NCBI GenBank assembly: GCA_022414725.1
Contig: CM039466.1
Coordinates: 36,108,447 to 36,172,446 of the forward strand
DNA: 64,000 nt
Source: Microglena sp. YARC
Lineage: Eukaryota > Chlorophyta > Chlorophyceae > Chlamydomonadales > Chlamydomonadaceae
Direction of reading: 5' to 3'
A program made the position numbers and the translations under genes. Each line of letters opens with the position of its first letter. Position 1 is the first letter of the stretch. The notes under the pieces were generated by a model that worked only from the letters and a program-made list of their open reading frames with translations, ran no database searches and was not told the DNA's origin. Shown here in pieces: positions 46,264 through 56,871 of the stretch.

Positions 46264-48626
46264 ACATGGCAGCTTCTAGCCAGCTCCACTAGTGGGCCAC
46301 AGGATCAAGCCCAGACCCTTTAACCGCATTGGATTGCCCCTCATCTCAGCTTTCAGTCACACTAGCTTGCTTAGGCTTCTGTATGTCCAAGGGTGTGAGG
46401 GGCGAGCTCACCCACAGTTCGGTCTAACCACACGGTGATGGGTAGGGTATCCCGGATACCTTAGACCCGACTGAACTGTACGAACCCTAGACTGTTGCCT
46501 TGCAACGACAGGCCCTTTGGATCCGTGGATAGGACCAGAGGGCAGCTAGGGCCGGGTACCTTGTAACACAAGGCAGGATGTCCTTACTGAGCTGACGAGC
46601 CAAGTAACCTGCCGAGGTGTTGTTGACAGTTGTTATCCCGACAGCTATTAACACTGGGCTCATCCCCAGCATCAAGGTTGATTGCATTAGTTAAGCCTCG
46701 TTAGTACGTTCTATTATTGCTTACAAAGGGTGGGCAAGCATTGCTGCCTATATAACACTTCTAATTTAGGGGTCTTTGGCACCCTTTGAATTATGGATTT
46801 AAAAGGTGAATTATGGGTGTGAGGGGTGCTGCAGGGGTACAGAATAGTGTGTTGACGACCCTCTAAATTTGCAGTATAAGGAATCTGGGGCGAATATCTG
46901 ATTTGTGTGTTCTGCGCCTTATTGTGAACCAACTGTGAGGGGCCTAGGGTGCATATCTCCGTTGTATAATATCTTCTTTTGGTGTTATATGCTCTGTTGT
47001 GTACCGACTGTGAGCAGCTTGGGGCGAATACCTTGATTGGGGAATATCTTCGCCATGTGTTATGTGATCTGTTGTGAACCGACTGTGTGGAGTCTGGGGT
47101 GAATACATTTGGGGTTTAAAATTTTCTTTCTGTGTTCTGTGCTTTGTTGTGGACCGCCTATAGGGTCTGGGGTGAATATCTTCATTTGGGAATATCTTTG
47201 GGGTTGAATAGTATCATCGGGGAATGAATTTAAGGTTGAATATCATATTTTGTGTTATGTGCTTTGTTGTAAACAACTATCAGGGGTATAGGGAGAATAT
47301 CCTTGTTGGGGAATATCTTCTTTCGGCATTATATGCTTTGTTGTGGACCGACTGTGAAGGGTCTGAGGTGAATATCTTCATTGGGGAATATCTTTGGGGG
47401 TCAATATCTCATTTTTTGTGTTTCGTGCTTTGTTTGAACCAACTATGAGGGGCCTTGGGTGAATATCTGGAGTGGGGAATATCTTATTTTGGTGTTTTTG
47501 GCGGTGCCCCCTCTTCAAGCCTTGAAGGGGGCGGGAGCCCCCATGTTTATTTGGATATTATCATATGTTTGTGCAACAAATCATATTATCATATGTTATT
47601 TTTTTTTTAATCATATGTTTATGTTGTATGTTTTTTTTGGATATTATCATATGTTTGTGCAACGTGAACTGCAATGAATCCACTGCTGCATGTTTTTGAT
47701 CCAAATCTGTATGCATGTTTATGTAGCATATGTATGTATGTTTATGTAGTATGTGTGAGCATGTTTCAGTCTAGGGGTATGCCAAATAGGCGAAAGGGCC
47801 TTGCCCAGCCGTGACAGGAAGGGCTAAAAATAAAAAAGATTGATGGTAGATGGGAGCTGCCTAGAAGCTGCTGCTCATATCTGAAAATGAAAGCTATGCC
47901 ACAGAGGAAATATTAAAAGGAACCAATCAGCTTTAGTACAAGGCACTCAATGTGTCAGTTGGTCAGAATTCTATGTTTGCCTATGCCCTGGCCTTTACAG
48001 TGGAAGGAAGTGGCTGTATTGTGATTGCTGGCGGTGCTACTTTCTATCTGTTTTTGTTTTTAAATTGATGTTTTTCGAAAGGTTGTATAAGTGTATTAAT
48101 TCGCGAAATCTCATACCGTATGATATGCTTTATTCACGCATTTATTGTTTTTGTTCCGGTCAGGAGGTGTCAAGGCCTCCAAATATTTCCCTCTCCCGAT
48201 CGATTTGTTCTGATAACGGGGCTGTAATGGCATGTATCATGGCGATATTATGAGATTTTTTTCAGGCCATTTTGAGCACCTCATTTAGAGGGGGGGTGGG
48301 TGGGAGGGGGGGGTCAGCCCTCCTCAGGTTGTTTTCTAACTTTTTACTCAGACCTCCAAATGACATTCTGAGACCACCCATGAGTAGGCCTTGGCAAGGG
48401 CAGTCCATTGGCACCTCTTTGGAACTCGTGCAATAAGTATCTACCCCTTGGGTGGGTGAATGGGGTGGGAGGCTGGGTGAATTAATGGGTGAGTGGGTGG
48501 GTAAATGAGTGAGCATGGGTGGTATGGCCCCTGCCATGTGTGGGAATTCCGAGGATGCCATTATGTACGCCATATTGCAAACCCTCAGAATCGATTTCTA
48601 AGTTTTTCAAAAAAGGGGTATTTCTA

Positions 48627-48658
<32 letters not shown>

Positions 48659-48849
48659 AGGGGTCAGCCCCCTCAGATGTTTTAGGGATAGGTGTCCCCC
48701 ATTTTTTTTATACTCCCGTTCCGGTGCTTGATAATCTTACATTACATTGCAGTATAATTGACATAGGCAGACCAGTAGTGTTGACCCAATATGTGATGCA
48801 TTTTGCTATCTTTTATTCAAATGATTCTCACCCCACGAAGTGGGACCCC
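46264..48849. other. Region between the Gln-rich gene and the next minus-strand gene
   Basis: No supported gene. It contains MITE C pieces (46265-46330, 47850-47890), a distant copy of intron 2 repeat material (46755-46870), the tandem block at 46880-47480, SINE-like A at 47755-47835, a TCATATGTTTATGT-rich AT block (47550-47750), and two related G-run blocks (48270-48350, 48605-48700) that share AGGGGTCAGCCC.CTCAG. C-terminal exons of the Gln-rich gene, if it goes on, would be here, but I could not find them. Confidence 0.6.
46880..47480. repeat. Degenerate tandem repeat, about 70-90 bp
   Basis: The unit contains GAATATCTTC.TTGGGGAAT, TGTTATGTGCTTTGTTGTG, AACCGACTGTGAGGGG and CTGGGGTGAATA. 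About seven copies with indels. Confidence 0.88.
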
Positions 48850-49763
48850 TTACACAAAACAGCACCCACTGAGGGTTCTGTATAAAAGGCGGATGAAGTA
48901 ATACAAAAGTAGGAAGATAACACTGGGAAGAGAGAGAAGGCCAGACCACTGCCAATACAAACAGGCGCCACTGCCCCTGGCAACCTGGACGGACAAACCA
49001 AATACTTACCCGTGTTCTGCCCTTCCATTCAGGAGCGCCAGGTGCATCTGACCAAGCTGAAGTAATTCTATGAAATAACATGAAGTTGGTCGTTCCAACT
49101 TGGTATCGAGGAACAGCGCCCTGGTCGATGCTAGTGCACGTTGCCACAAATGGCATTTTGGTAGCATTTCCCTTCAAGATTTGGGCTTCAATGTCAAGTA
49201 TCAGCATGCCTAAATGTCTAGTATAAGCTTCCTTTTTGGTTTATTTTTAGCCCTTCCTGTCACGGTTGGGCAAGTCCCTTTAGCCTATTTGGCCTACCAC
49301 TGGTATATAACATACATACATATAAGCATGTCTAAATGTCTAGTATGATGAACATCATCTAGGATTTGTAAACATTTGTCACTATTACTGGTTGAAATCA
49401 GAGATTAAATTCTGGAACTCCATTGTGAAATACTGTGATAGTAACTCTGGTATGACGAGGGGCGTTGCCCTTGCTGATCTCAATCGGGCTAGAGAACGCC
49501 AAGACTGTTGGAGCTAAGGATGTGTCAGACGCCCTAGCAACGTTGTACTCCTTGGCAGATTCCCAGGATGAATCTCTGGCCACCAATTTACATTGTGTGG
49601 GGTCTTCGAAACTAAAACCATTTTACTGGAAAAAAGTGGAGAAGGTCCTATTCTCCAATAATATTTTCTTCTGCTACAGCACCACGCCATCAGATACGCA
49701 CCCTAGAGATGATCGCTCAGGATCACAAGGAAGGAAGAATGCTGTGTACCAGACTTGGAGGTC
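48850..49763 (-). CDS. Unrecognised gene, 3' exons with possible C-terminal membrane segment
   Basis: Three exon-like blocks on the minus strand. Block a, 49763-49702, encodes DLQVWYTAFFLPCDPERSSL with donor GG|GTGCGT. Block b, 49611 down to about 49398, encodes VARDSSWESAKEYNVARASD ... ISKGNAPRHTRVTITVFHNG; a and b join in phase 2. Block c, 49209-49010, encodes AQILKGNATKMPFVATCTSI ... RYQVGTTNFMLFHR and ends CGG|GTAAGT. If a 25 nt intron (49009-48985) is removed, the frame continues as SVIFLLLYYFIRLLY, a likely membrane segment, to TAA at 48850. If not, it runs to 48806. The end of block b is unclear (a stop at 49398 or an unseen donor). The beta-rich, Thr-rich style suggests an extracellular or luminal domain, but I recognise no family. 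Its 5' exons would be beyond the minisatellite at 49790. Confidence 0.5.
49235..49325 (+). repeat. SINE/MITE-like dispersed repeat A (best copy), tail (CATA)n
   Basis: This family has the core GGGCAAGTCCCTTTAGCCTA followed by TTTGGCCTACCCCTGGACTG, a 5' part TTTTTAGCCCTTCCTGTCACGG and a 3' tail of CATA repeats. Further copies: 14421-14480, 24945-25020, 25430-25495, 25555-25615 (-), 25795-25850, 29250-29300, 31775-31840, 40045-40115 and 47755-47835 (-). Length is about 85 bp. No coding capacity. The simple-sequence tail suggests a retroposed short element, but no pol III boxes are evident. Confidence 0.85.
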
Positions 49764-49789
49764 CTCATGAGATGAGAGTGAAAAAACTG

Positions 49790-50766
49790 AGATGCCTAAT
49801 AATCTCATCCGAGACCTCAACATCATGCAACCTATAGGGGCTACCTCAACATCATGCAACCTTAAGGGGCTACCTCAACATCATGCAACTTATAGGGGCT
49901 ACCACAACATCATGCAAGCTTTGGAGGCAACTTCAACATCATGCAAGCTATAGGGGCTACCTCAACATCATGCAAGCAACAGGGGCTACCATAGCATCAT
50001 GTAAGCTATAGGGGCTACCCAAACATCATGCAACCTATAGGGGCTACCTCAGCATCATGCAACCTTTAGGGGCTACATCAACATCATGCAAGCTACTGGG
50101 GCTACCTCAACATCATGCAACCTATAGGAGCTACATCAACATCATGCAAGCTACTGGGGCTACCTCAACATCATGCAACCTATAGGGGCTATCCTACCTC
50201 AACATCATGCAACCTTAGGGGTCTACCTCAATATCATGCAACCTTAGGGGTCTACCTCAACATCATGCAACCTTAGGGGTCTACCTCAACATCATGCAAC
50301 CTATAGGGGCTACCACAACATCTTGCAAGCTTTAGAGGCAACTTCGACATCATGCAACCTATAGGGCCTACCTCAACATCATGCAGCCTACAGGGGCTAC
50401 CATAACATCATGTCACCTATAGAGGCTACCTCAACATCATGCAACCTATATGGGAAACCTCAACACCATGCAAGCTACTGGGGCTACCTCAACATCATGC
50501 AACCTATAGGGGCTACATCAACATCATGCAAGCTACTGGGGCTACCTCAACATCATGCAACCTATAGGGGCTATCCTACCTCAACATCATGCAACCTTAG
50601 GGGTCTACCTCAACATCATGCAACCTATAGGGGCTACCACAACATCATGCAAGCTTTAGAGGCAACTTCGACATCATGCAACCTATAGGGCCTACCTCAA
50701 CATCATGCAGCCAACAGGGGCTACCATAACATCATGTCACCTATAGGGGCTACCCAAACATCATGC
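49790..50766. repeat. 29-30 bp minisatellite, about 32 copies
   Basis: The unit TACCTCAACATCATGCAACC TATAGGGGC repeats with substitutions and occasional small indels. Higher-order periodicity is visible: the segment around 50090-50280 recurs at 50460-50640. Not coding. Confidence 0.96.
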
Positions 50767-50768
50767 AA

Positions 50769-51010
50769 ACACGGTGTGATAAATCCGCGGATTAATGTAA
50801 TTCTATTTTTATCCATAGATACGATATTTTTGGTTTATATTTGGATTAATTACATAATGCTATCTGGGCCCAGTTTATCACCCCGTTCTCGTATTTATCA
50901 CCCCGTGGTTTTGTCCGGGACGTTTATCGCACCGTTCCATCACACCGTGTAATTTGGCCCAAATTTCTATGATGTCATCTCACCGCGTCGGGTGTCGAGC
51001 ACGGTGTGAT
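50769..51010. promoter_or_regulatory. Iteron-like cluster, TTTATCACACCGTG in both orientations
   Basis: Six related words: ACACGGTGTGATAAA (50769, inverted), TTTATCACCCCGTTC (50874), TTTATCACCCCGTGG (50894), TTTATCGCACCGTTC (50923), CATCACACCGTGT (50938) and CACGGTGTGATACC (51000, inverted). The outer pair 50769-50780/50939-50950 forms a perfect 12 bp terminal inverted repeat, so the block could be a small MITE. Alternatively it is a binding-site array or terminus of the viral-type region that starts here. It begins two bases after the host minisatellite stops. Confidence 0.6.
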
Positions 51011-51965
51011 ACCGACGCGTATCTAACACAAATCCGATGTACATCTAACAAAATCTAATTCTGATCTATCCTAAAACTGTCTGTACGGGGGCGAATTCTG
51101 GTTTTTTGTTCGGCGCATCGAATGAGTCGCAGTTCGACAGAGAGAGACTCGAGTTTGTATGGCTGTAATCTGTATGGATTTTTGCGTGGTTTACACTAGT
51201 TTTTCAAAGCGCACACGAAACACTTGTCGTCGATTAAAGCCGCATTGAGTCTTACGCAACCGCATTCACTGTAAAAACAGTATGGTCTCAAGCAGGCTTT
51301 TGCTTGACAACACTATGGGAATTCTGAAGGGGGGGTCGCGGGCCCCGCGTAGCGGAGCAGTGGAATTCAGATGCTGGTATCAAGCAGAATTCTGCTTGGA
51401 CACCCCTTTTGGTTTTATTAAGGGGGAAGCACGGAAATTCCTGTCCCGAATGACTTCTGCGACGAAGACTTCTTTCTTCGACTTACACGAAACTTGAAAA
51501 ATGTGAATCTTTTGCCTAGCACCCAATTCCCGGCCTTTTTCATGAAGGATGACTTTTGAAAAGTCCCGAGTTCTGTACCCGGTGCTTTGGCATTTAAAAA
51601 CGTAGTAAATGTTCTTCAATGGCCCGGTGGAAGGTTGTGAAGACATGATTATTCTGTGTAGTAATTCAAATATAAAAAAATAATTATCGCGTTGGGGGTC
51701 ACATTGCCTTCAAACTCGAGTGTTTGCTTGTGAAATCCGGTAGTATCCATGTCAATTGTGTTGATGTCAACCTGCACAAATACTTTATGAACACGACTGG
51801 TACTCAAAAGAAAGCGGTGTATATCAAGCAGACTTCTGCTTGACAACCCTAGTGATTTTCTGAAGGGAGGAGCGCGGGCACCGCGGAGCGGTGCAAATGG
51901 ATCGAGCTGCTGACTCACTGTCTGAATATATCTACTTAAGAAACAATCATCAGAATTTATAAACA
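51011..51965. other. Noncoding stretch with three palindromic modules
   Basis: Palindromes AAGCAGGCTTTTGCTT (51290-51305), AAGCAGAATTCTGCTT (51382-51397) and AAGCAGACTTCTGCTT (51826-51841). The first and third are each followed by a GCGGG.CCC.CG.AG block (51335-51360, 51868-51895). No gene recognised. Confidence 0.7.
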
Positions 51966-52416
51966 ATGATTGACAAGTCTCTACTACTTATCTTCATCGC
52001 TACCTTTGCTCTTATTTACATAGTTCGACTGAAGACTGAGCGCGCTCGAAAGAAGGCAGATGCTGCTCGAGTGAATAGCCTGGAGATTGAGATTGAGACT
52101 GAGCGCGCTCGACAGAAGGCAGATGCTGCTCGAGTGAATAGATTGGAGATTGAGCTTGAGAATGCTCGACTGAAGATTGAGCTTGAGAATGCTCGAATGA
52201 AGAGTGAGCTTGAGACTGAGCGCGCAGAAGCGCTTGAGAAGCAACTGAGGTACGAGCTGTCAAGCATGACTATCGAGCAATGGAATTCCCCTGAACGATC
52301 ATGACAGGCGTCTCAATGAGGATCTTTGCAAACAATACGGAATCCCCTTCCCCAACATGCAGGAGTCGTCCGACCCAGATTCAACCGAACAGGATGGCGA
52401 ACGAACCCTATGCTAA
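51966..52416 (+). CDS. Small membrane-anchored coiled-coil protein, frameshifted near its end
   Basis: ATG at 51966 follows TTTATAAACA. Residues 5-20 (SLLLIFIATFALIYIV) form one membrane helix; residues 23-100 are a heptad-rich coiled coil with internal repeats (ETERAR-KADAARVN-LEIE, then ELENAR). The frame as given stops at 52304. One extra C in the run 52288-52291 would explain this: the other frame continues as a coding-looking tail (DLCKQYGIPFPNMQESSDP) to TAA at 52416. Either a recent frameshift or a homopolymer error. Short single-helix coiled-coil proteins are common in viral elements; exact role unknown. Confidence 0.65.
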
Positions 52417-52602
52417 TTTTTAATTTCAGAATTTAGAGCCTCCGGAACGACTCATACAAATTCAAAAAGACACTCCCTGGAGTGTCACATGGACAAGGAG
52501 CGGGACAAGGAGTGGGACAAGGAGAAGAATGTGCGGATGCAACTGGTTACAATATAGCTCTCAATCAATATATCTCCATCTCCATCTCCATCCCCCACCT
52601 CA

Positions 52603-52959
52603 TCAACCTCCAGCCCCACCCGTCGCCATGCTAAGTGGGCATACACCACAGTTACAGGCTCCGAATGTAGTCGAGTGATCGACTGTCAAAACTGCATTTG
52701 CAGGGCAATCCCTGCAATTCACCAGCAAAGGGAGAGGCATCATACCAAACATCTCCAGAATTATGACACGAAAATCTGGAGATGACGAGTGCTTCAAATC
52801 TCGCAGTCGAACCCCTTCTCTGTCGCCACCATCGTCGATGATGCAAAAGTTGCCATGCTTTATGTACTGCAAACTTCCTACATACTCGAACTCCATACAC
52901 CTTTCAGTTCGGAGCCGAATCTTGATAGACCCTTTCTCCTTCATAGCCATCTTCAGTGC
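52603..52959 (-). CDS. Hypothetical Cys-rich protein or last exon
   Basis: Open from an acceptor-like TTCGCAG|GCACTGAAG at 52959 (ATG at 52950) to a stop at 52603. Encodes SIKIRLRTERCMEFEYVGSL, then CIIDDGGDREGVRLRD and a Cys cluster (CRDCPANAVL, ACNCGVCPLS). The spaced cysteine pairs could bind zinc. Family not recognised. It converges with the membrane/coiled-coil gene. Confidence 0.4.
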   Translation of the reverse strand, partial: ALKMAMKEKGSIKIRLRTERCMEFEYVGSLQYIKHGNFCIIDDGGDREGVRLRDLKHSSSPDFRVIILEMFGMMPLPLLVNCRDCPANAVLTVDHSTTFGACNCGVCPLSMATGGAGG

Positions 52960-53025
52960 CTGCGAACATGGGTGGATGTTTGGTCAGCTCATGCTTTCGC
53001 AGCCAGCACAATCTTCGCAATCAAT

Positions 53026-53590
53026 TACTGGATAATGCTTTCGCAGGTGGAGCCATAGAGCTAGCAAGCCAGCGCAATCCAAACGCGAACTTCGCAAATA
53101 CTAGCAGCAATGAAAGTAACCATGACTGGATAATGCTTTCGCAGGTGGAGCCATAGAGCTAGCAAGCCTCGCAAATACTAGCAGCAATGAAAGTAACCAT
53201 GACTGGATAATGCTTTCGCAGGTGGAGCCATAGAGCTAGCAAGCCTCGCAAATACTAGCAGCAATGAAAGTAACCATGACTGGATAATGCTTTTGCAGGT
53301 GGAGCCATAGAGCTAGCAAGCCTCGCAAATACTAGCAGCAATGAAAGTAACCATGACTGGATAATGCTTTCGCAGGTGGAGCCATAGAGCTAGCAAGCCT
53401 CGCAAATTACTAGCAGCAATGAAAGTAACCATGACTGGATAATGCTTTCGCAGGTGGAGCCATAGAGCTAGCAAGCCTCGCAAATACTAGCAGCAATGAA
53501 AGTAACCATGACTGGATAATGCTTTCGCAGGTGGAGCCATAGAGCTAGCAAGCCTCGCAAATACTAACAGCAATGAAAGTAACCATGACT
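53026..53590. repeat. 77 bp tandem array, about seven copies
   Basis: The unit CTGGATAATGCTTTCGCAGG TGGAGCCATAGAGC... AGCAATGAAAGTAACCATGA recurs every 76-78 bp with very few differences. The first copy is longer (GCCAGCGCAATCCAAACGCG insert). Confidence 0.96.
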
Positions 53591-53906
53591 AGATCTCGAT
53601 GACTGCTACTATTGAACTCACCCTCGGAATCAGCTTTCGGAGTTCGCTGGATGCTCCCTAACACACTGAGTTCACCCTCGGAATTAGCTTTCGGATTTTG
53701 CCGGATACTCCCGAACACACTGAGTTCGTGAGCGAAGAATCGGAGTACTTCGGTACTTGGTTAAGATTGACATGGCTGGGGTGTGTGTGGCTTGGCCTGG
53801 GTGTGGCGTGGCCAGGGTTCGTATTTTTCGAGGCGCATGGGGACACGTGTCGGATATGACTTGTTTACACTCGTGGTTCGATGCGCATGGGGACACGTGT
53901 CGTCTC

Positions 53907-54085
53907 AAGCAGACTTCTGCTTGACAACTATGTCGGGAGTATGAAAGATGAATCGCGGGACCCACGGAGTGGGGCAGGGGAATTCAGTTGAGGACTCGTG
54001 TGAAGCTTCGAGGCGCGCGAAAACACATTGGATTACGCATTGAGGGATAGGGATGCTGATAGAGAGTTGAGACGCGCGTCATCAT
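53907..54085. repeat. Palindromic module and 130 bp direct repeat, left copy
   Basis: AAGCAGACTTCTGCTT (53907-53922), then GGGAGTATGAA, GCGGGACCCACGGAGTGGGG and AATTCAGTTGAGGACTCGTG, to ATAGAGAGTTGAGACGCGCG. From 53965 to 54077 it is almost identical to 61925-62032, in the same orientation. The two copies bracket the 300 bp array, the polymerase-helicase and the ankyrin gene. Confidence 0.85.
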
Positions 54086-54396
54086 GCGGATTTAGTCGAC
54101 GACAAGGGTTTCGTGTGCGCCTCAAAAAACGAGTGTAAGAAACGCAACATCCGTACAGATTACAGCAAAATCCGTACAGATTACGTGTGTCATGAATGTA
54201 CGGACGGGGGTCTGCGACAGCCGCCATGGTATGTGTGTGAGCGAATGTATTATGGACAGGGGGATGCGAAAGTCGTCGTGTGTCATGTAAGGATGCGGGG
54301 GGGGGGGGGGCGGTCTATTTTGTGAGTGTGTGTGGGTGTTCCATCATCATGCACCTGAGTGTGTGTGGGTCGGGTCTGTCTGTCTGAGAGGAGAGA

Positions 54397-56790
54397 AAAA
54401 ATACATTGATTGCCGGAGCTGACTGAGGTACAATCAATGTGTAGAGTTGACAGGTGATGGGTACTTGGAACCCTCCCTATATAATGTAATTATACCGACA
54501 TACATCTACTTCATTTTACATACAATATATATATAACTATACATAACTTGTAATCTAATCACTACCTATATGGTTTACGGTAATATCAGCTGCTGAACCT
54601 TATAACAATTAAGGGGGCTCTCATTACGAGTTGAGTGGCGACCAAACGAACCCACAACAGACTTTCGTTGGCAGACAGAAGGCGTAGGTCGTAGAAAACA
54701 TTACATTGATTGCCGGAGCTGACTGAGGTACAATCAAATGTGTAGAGTTGACAGGTGATGGGTACTTGGAACCCTCCCTATATAATGTAATTATACCGAC
54801 ATACATCTACTTCATTTTACATACAATATATATATAACTATACATAACTTGTAATCTAATCACTACCTATATGGTTTACGGTAATATCAGCTGCTGAACC
54901 TTATTACAATTAAGGGGGCTCTCATTACGAGTTGAGTGGCGACCAAACGAACCCACAACAGACTTTCGTTGGCAGACAGAAGGCGTAGGTCGTAGAAAAC
55001 ATTACATTGATTGCCGGAGCTGACTGAGGTACAATCAATGTGTAGAGTTGACAGGTGATGGGTACTTGGAACCCTCCCTATATAATGTAATTATACCGAC
55101 ATACATCTACTTCATTTTTCATACAATATATATATAACTATACATAACTTGTAATCTAATCACTACCTATATGGTTTACGGTAATATCAGCTGCTGAACC
55201 TTATCACAATTAAGGGGGCTCTCATTACGAGTTGAGTGGCGACCAAACGAACCCACAACGGACTTTCGTTGGCAGACAGAAGGCGTAGGTCGTAGAAAAC
55301 ATTACATTGATTGCCGGAGCTGACTGAGGTACAATCAATGTGTAGAGTTGACAGGTGATGGGTACTTGGAACCCTCCCTATATAATGTAATTATACCGCC
55401 ATACATCTACTTCATTTTACATACAATATATATATAAACTATACATAACTTGTAATCTAATCACTACCTATATGGTTTTACGGTAATATCAGCTGCTGAA
55501 CCTTATAACAATTAAGGGGGCTCTCATTACGAGTTGAGTGGCGACCAAACGAACCCACAACGGACTTTCGTTGGCAGACAGAAGGCGTAGGTCGTAGAAA
55601 ACATTACATTGATTGCCGTAGCTGACTGAGGTACAATCAATGTGTAGAGTTGACAGGTGATGGGTACTTGGAACCCTCCCTATATAATGTAATTATACCG
55701 ACATACATCTACTTCATTTTACATACAATATACATATAACTATACATAACTTGTAATCTAATCACTACCTATATGGTTTACGGTAATATCAGCTGCTGAA
55801 CCTTATAACAATTAAGGGGGCTCTCATTACGAGTTGAGTGGCGACCAAACGAACCCACAACGGACTTTCGTTGGCAGACAGAAGGCGTAGGTCGTAGAAA
55901 ACATTACATTGATTGCCGGAGCTGACTGAGGTACAATCAATGTGTAGAGTTGACAGGTGATGGGTACTTGGAACCCTCCCTATATAATGTAATTATACCG
56001 CCATACATCTACTTCATTTTACATACAATATATATATAACTATACATAACTTGTAATCTAATCACTACCTATATGGTTTACGGTAATATCAGCTGCTGAA
56101 CCTTATAACAATTAAGGGGGCTCTCATTACGAGTTGAGTGGCGACCAAACGAACCCACAACAGACTTTCGTTGGCAGACAGAAGGTGTAGGTCGTAGAAA
56201 ACATTACATTGATTGCCGGAGCTGACTGAGGTACAATCAATGTGTAGAGTTGACAGGTGATGGGTACTTGGAACCCTCCCTATATAATGTAATTATACCG
56301 ACATACATCTACTTCATTTTACATACAATATATATATAACTATACATAACTTGTAATCTAATCACTACCTATATGGTTTACGGTAATATCAGCTGCTGAA
56401 CCTTATAACAATTAAGGGGGCTCTCATTACGAGTTGAGTGGCGACCAAACGAACCCACAACGGACTTTCGTTGGCAGACAGAAGGCGTAGGTCGTAGAAA
56501 ACATTATATTGATTGCCGGAGCTGACTGAGGTACAATCAATGTGTAGAGTTGACAGGTGATGGGTACTTGGAACCCTCCCTATATAATGTAATTATACCG
56601 CCATACATCTACTTCATTTTACATACAATATATATATAACTATACATAACTTGTAATCTAATCACTACCTATATGGTTTACGGTAATATCAGCTGCTGAA
56701 CCTTATAACAATTAAGGGGGCTCTCATTACGAGTTGAGTGGCGACCAAACGAACCCACAACGGACTTTCGTTGGCAGACAGAAGGCGTTT
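54397..56790. repeat. 300 bp tandem array, eight near-identical copies
   Basis: Units start at about 54404, 54703, 55004, 55304, 55606, 55906, 56206 and 56506 (ATTGATTGCCGGAGCTGACT). Differences are single bases (GACATAC/GCCATAC; AACAGAC/AACGGAC). Each unit has TCCCTATATAATGTAATTAT and an AT-rich run ATACAATATATATATAACTA. No reading frame is conserved. The array lies 3' of the polymerase-helicase gene, its last unit ending about 80 bp from that gene's stop. High identity means recent expansion or active homogenisation. Confidence 0.97.
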
Positions 56791-56871
56791 GCTTGACGAG
56801 AGGACTGGTATATGAGGCACATGGCATTGCACAAGCAAGTCATCGAGGGCACCGACAAACAGAAGCATTCA

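Noticed and set aside
49790..50766. CRISPR-like array of 29-30 bp units
   Set aside because: Units are contiguous with no unique spacers, in eukaryotic DNA: a minisatellite.
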